Positions 53,794 through 55,293 of a DNA stretch of 55,293 bases are shown in pieces. The first letter of the stretch is position 1, and every line of letters starts with the position of its first letter. Source of the DNA: Bacteroidales bacterium Bact_19 (GTDB taxonomy: Bacteria; Bacteroidota; Bacteroidia; Bacteroidales; ML635J-15); NCBI GenBank assembly GCA_001603595.1, contig LUZK01000062.1:1-55293 (forward strand), read 5' to 3'. Below the pieces are notes generated by a model. The model was not told the DNA's origin. It worked only from the letters and a program-made list of their open reading frames with translations, and did not search any database. A program made the translations under genes and the position numbers.

Positions 53794-54894
53794 TTATTTT
53801 ACCGTTGCATTCGGGTTATTGTATCTGATATTTTCCCACTGAGCCCATCCAACAGTTTTATCCCAGTTATCAAGGTAAATACCTGCCCAGTCTGCTGTAG
53901 CGGGAACTGAAGATGTTCCATCTCCGTTCGAATCTCCTTTAAGATCGTCATCTTTAAAGGAAGTATAGAACACCCCACTACCATTATAATTAATTAACGA
54001 TGATTCGCCGGATAATAAAGTTAATTGACCATTTTCAAGAAACTTCAAAACAACACTGTTAGCCAGAGTTAATGTTTTACCTACACCTACCTGCATGTTT
54101 TCTGAAGTTATTACAAAAGCTACCTCGGTTTCGCCCCAGCTTGTATTTTTATCGATATTCCCAAATACAAATATTGAATTGTAAGTATTTGTAAAACTTT
54201 GATATGAGAAAGTATTTGAGTTATCAATATCGATTTCTGCATTGATAGTTAATGGTAATACGTTGTTATAAAAAGTATTATTTCTGATAATGGTCGAATT
54301 AGCAGCATTATCAGCATGCAAAACTCCTACATAGAAACTCCCGTTTTTTCCGCCTCCATTATTTGCGAATGTACAATTTTCAATTTTAGCAGAAGAACCA
54401 CCTGTTGATAAATCCAAAGTTGGAGAAGGATTTAATCCAAATCCGCCATAGAGGAATTTGCAATAAATAAATTCACTGCCGGAGGTTCCATTTATGTCAA
54501 TACTTTGCCAATCTCCAACAGCAGGGGTGGTTATGCCTCCGTCACCGTTGGTATCGCCACCTGATGTATCATCTTTAAATGATGTAAAAACAATTGGTGA
54601 AGAAGCTGTACCGCGTGCAAGAATTTTTCCACCTTGAGCGATTGTTATTGTTTTATAATTGGGGTGTAATTTTATTATTGCCCCGGGTTCAATAGTTAGT
54701 TCAGCCTCTACTATGAAATCAAATTTTTTAATTACATAAATCTTATCTCCCGACCAGGTAGTAGGTTCGGTAATGTCGGAAGTAACTTCAATAACTCCTT
54801 CATTATTAGGCTTGTTTGGATCACAGGACGAAAAAGTCAATCCTGAAACGATTGTTAATCCTAAAATTGCATAAATATAAGTTTTCATTTTCAT
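53794..54894 (-). CDS. Lipoprotein with parallel beta-helix and repeated Ca-binding-like loops
   Basis: A 366-residue predicted lipoprotein with lipobox FSSC (Cys24). The body has short repeated strands and Asn/Gly turns (KIENCTFANN, TIIRNNTFYNN), typical of a right-handed beta-helix. Two copies of a 35-residue unit (about 102-138 and 308-342) contain FTSFKDDxxxGDxNGDG then DW; the D-x-N-G-D-G loop resembles calcium-binding loops. It is likely at the outer-membrane surface, perhaps binding or degrading a polysaccharide; no catalytic residues are seen. It converges with the double pgk gene and is divergent to tRNA-fMet. Confidence 0.75.
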   Translation of the reverse strand: MKMKTYIYAILGLTIVSGLTFSSCDPNKPNNEGVIEVTSDITEPTTWSGDKIYVIKKFDFIVEAELTIEPGAIIKLHPNYKTITIAQGGKILARGTASSPIVFTSFKDDTSGGDTNGDGGITTPAVGDWQSIDINGTSGSEFIYCKFLYGGFGLNPSPTLDLSTGGSSAKIENCTFANNGGGKNGSFYVGVLHADNAANSTIIRNNTFYNNVLPLTINAEIDIDNSNTFSYQSFTNTYNSIFVFGNIDKNTSWGETEVAFVITSENMQVGVGKTLTLANSVVLKFLENGQLTLLSGESSLINYNGSGVFYTSFKDDDLKGDSNGDGTSSVPATADWAGIYLDNWDKTVGWAQWENIRYNNPNATVK

Positions 54895-54915
54895 AAATTT
54901 TTCTTTTTACATTTA

Positions 54916-54923
54916 CAAATATA
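54916..54923 (-). promoter_or_regulatory. -7 box for the beta-helix lipoprotein gene
   Basis: TATATTTG on the minus strand, 21 bases before the ATG at 54894. Confidence 0.5.
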
Positions 54924-54982
54924 ATGCCTTTTGTCGAAATCGGGATTAAGATAAAAATTTTTGTTAAAAATTTTTTAAAAAC

Positions 54983-55013
54983 TTGCTTTTTATTTTATAA
55001 TGTATTATCTTTG
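54983..55013 (+). promoter_or_regulatory. Promoter of tRNA-fMet
   Basis: TTG (54983-54985), a 20-base spacer and TATCTTTG (55006-55013), close to the Bacteroidota consensus, 36 bases before the tRNA. Confidence 0.65.
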
Positions 55014-55049
55014 CAGAACTTTTATATGACAAAACCTTAAAAGATATAT

Positions 55050-55122
<73 letters not shown>

Positions 55123-55127
55123 CTAAA

Positions 55128-55154
55128 ACTTCTAATTTTTTAGAGGTTTTTTTT
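55128..55154 (+). terminator. Terminator after tRNA-fMet
   Basis: ACTTCTAA pairs with TTAGAGGT, followed by a run of T. It starts 5 bases after the tRNA. Confidence 0.75.
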
Positions 55155-55170
55155 ATTTTCTTAAAAAAAA

Positions 55171-55198
55171 TTTGTATTTAGAGCTTTTTTTAATTTTG
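55171..55198 (+). promoter_or_regulatory. Candidate promoter for a gene beyond the window end
   Basis: TTTG (55171-55174), a 16-base spacer, TAATTTTG (55191-55198). No reading frame of note follows before 55293, so the gene it serves would start outside the window or this is a chance match in AT-rich DNA. Confidence 0.3.
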
Positions 55199-55293
55199 CT
55201 GAATAATAATTTTTTAGTTAATTAAATATTTTAGTTATAACCTATTTTAATTTTAAAATTTCACCAAATGAATTTATAAAGTTGAAATAATAT

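Noticed and set aside
55199-55293. Search for a partial gene at the window end
   Set aside because: Frames are short and AT-rich in all directions, so nothing beyond a candidate promoter can be supported.

Overview
This is an AT-rich chromosomal window from a member of the Bacteroidota (Bacteroidetes). The evidence is: promoter boxes of the form TAnnTTTG ahead of many genes; type IX secretion (T9SS) sorting domains on a secreted M1 peptidase and on a giant SprB-repeat/PKD protein; two S46 dipeptidyl-peptidases; a GT117/DUF2723 membrane protein; an LptE-TPR-SecG gene string; and an ECF sigma/anti-sigma pair whose anti-sigma factor ends in a TonB-like domain. No phage, transposon, plasmid or CRISPR features are visible. 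The gene content is mostly housekeeping with a few unusual architectures. The exact order or genus cannot be read from the window.

Layout. 1-3.3 kb: DPP7-like S46 peptidase, a small exported coiled-coil protein and two tRNA-Gln genes on the minus strand, one of them anomalous. 3.5-7.5 kb: GT117-like membrane protein translationally coupled to a polysaccharide deacetylase. 7.9-12.7 kb: sigma-54 activator, LptE, a TPR protein, SecG and a glycosyltransferase. 12.8-17.7 kb: rubrerythrin, ECF sigma factor and anti-sigma-TonB fusion, a GAF-like/Crp regulator and glutamate dehydrogenase. 17.9-28.0 kb: a tightly packed six-gene plus-strand run made of a receiver/PEP-synthase-like ATP-grasp protein, a sigma-54 response regulator without a DNA-binding domain, an aspartase family enzyme, a CotH/beta-helix membrane protein, a DUF4956 membrane protein and a VTC polyphosphate-polymerase domain protein. 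28.1-34.4 kb: MATE transporter, short-chain dehydrogenase, second DPP7-like S46 peptidase, a secreted protein of unknown function and an acyl-ACP thioesterase. 34.4-43.0 kb (minus strand): the run ruvB, M1 peptidase, tyrS, galE, then a divergent phosphoglycerate kinase paralogue and a GT39-like membrane glycosyltransferase. 43.1-47.9 kb: SprB/PKD T9SS giant with a small secreted partner. 48-55.3 kb: lipoprotein of unknown function, hemW, exonuclease III, a tandem-fused double phosphoglycerate kinase, a beta-helix lipoprotein with repeated Asp/Asn/Gly-rich loops, and initiator tRNA-Met.

Most noteworthy points. (1) Three phosphoglycerate kinase domains lie within 14 kb: two full-length, diverged copies fused head to tail in one 797-residue protein, and a third that has lost several signature motifs. 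(2) The operon-like run at 17.9-28.0 kb joins two-component-style regulators to a CotH-DUF4956-VTC cassette. It is the best candidate here for an undescribed functional system, although a shared function is inference. (3) One tRNA-Gln gene lacks U33 and has two mismatches in its T-stem. Several gene starts were moved downstream because the longest reading frame begins inside a promoter box. All family assignments come from reading motifs by eye; no database search was run.
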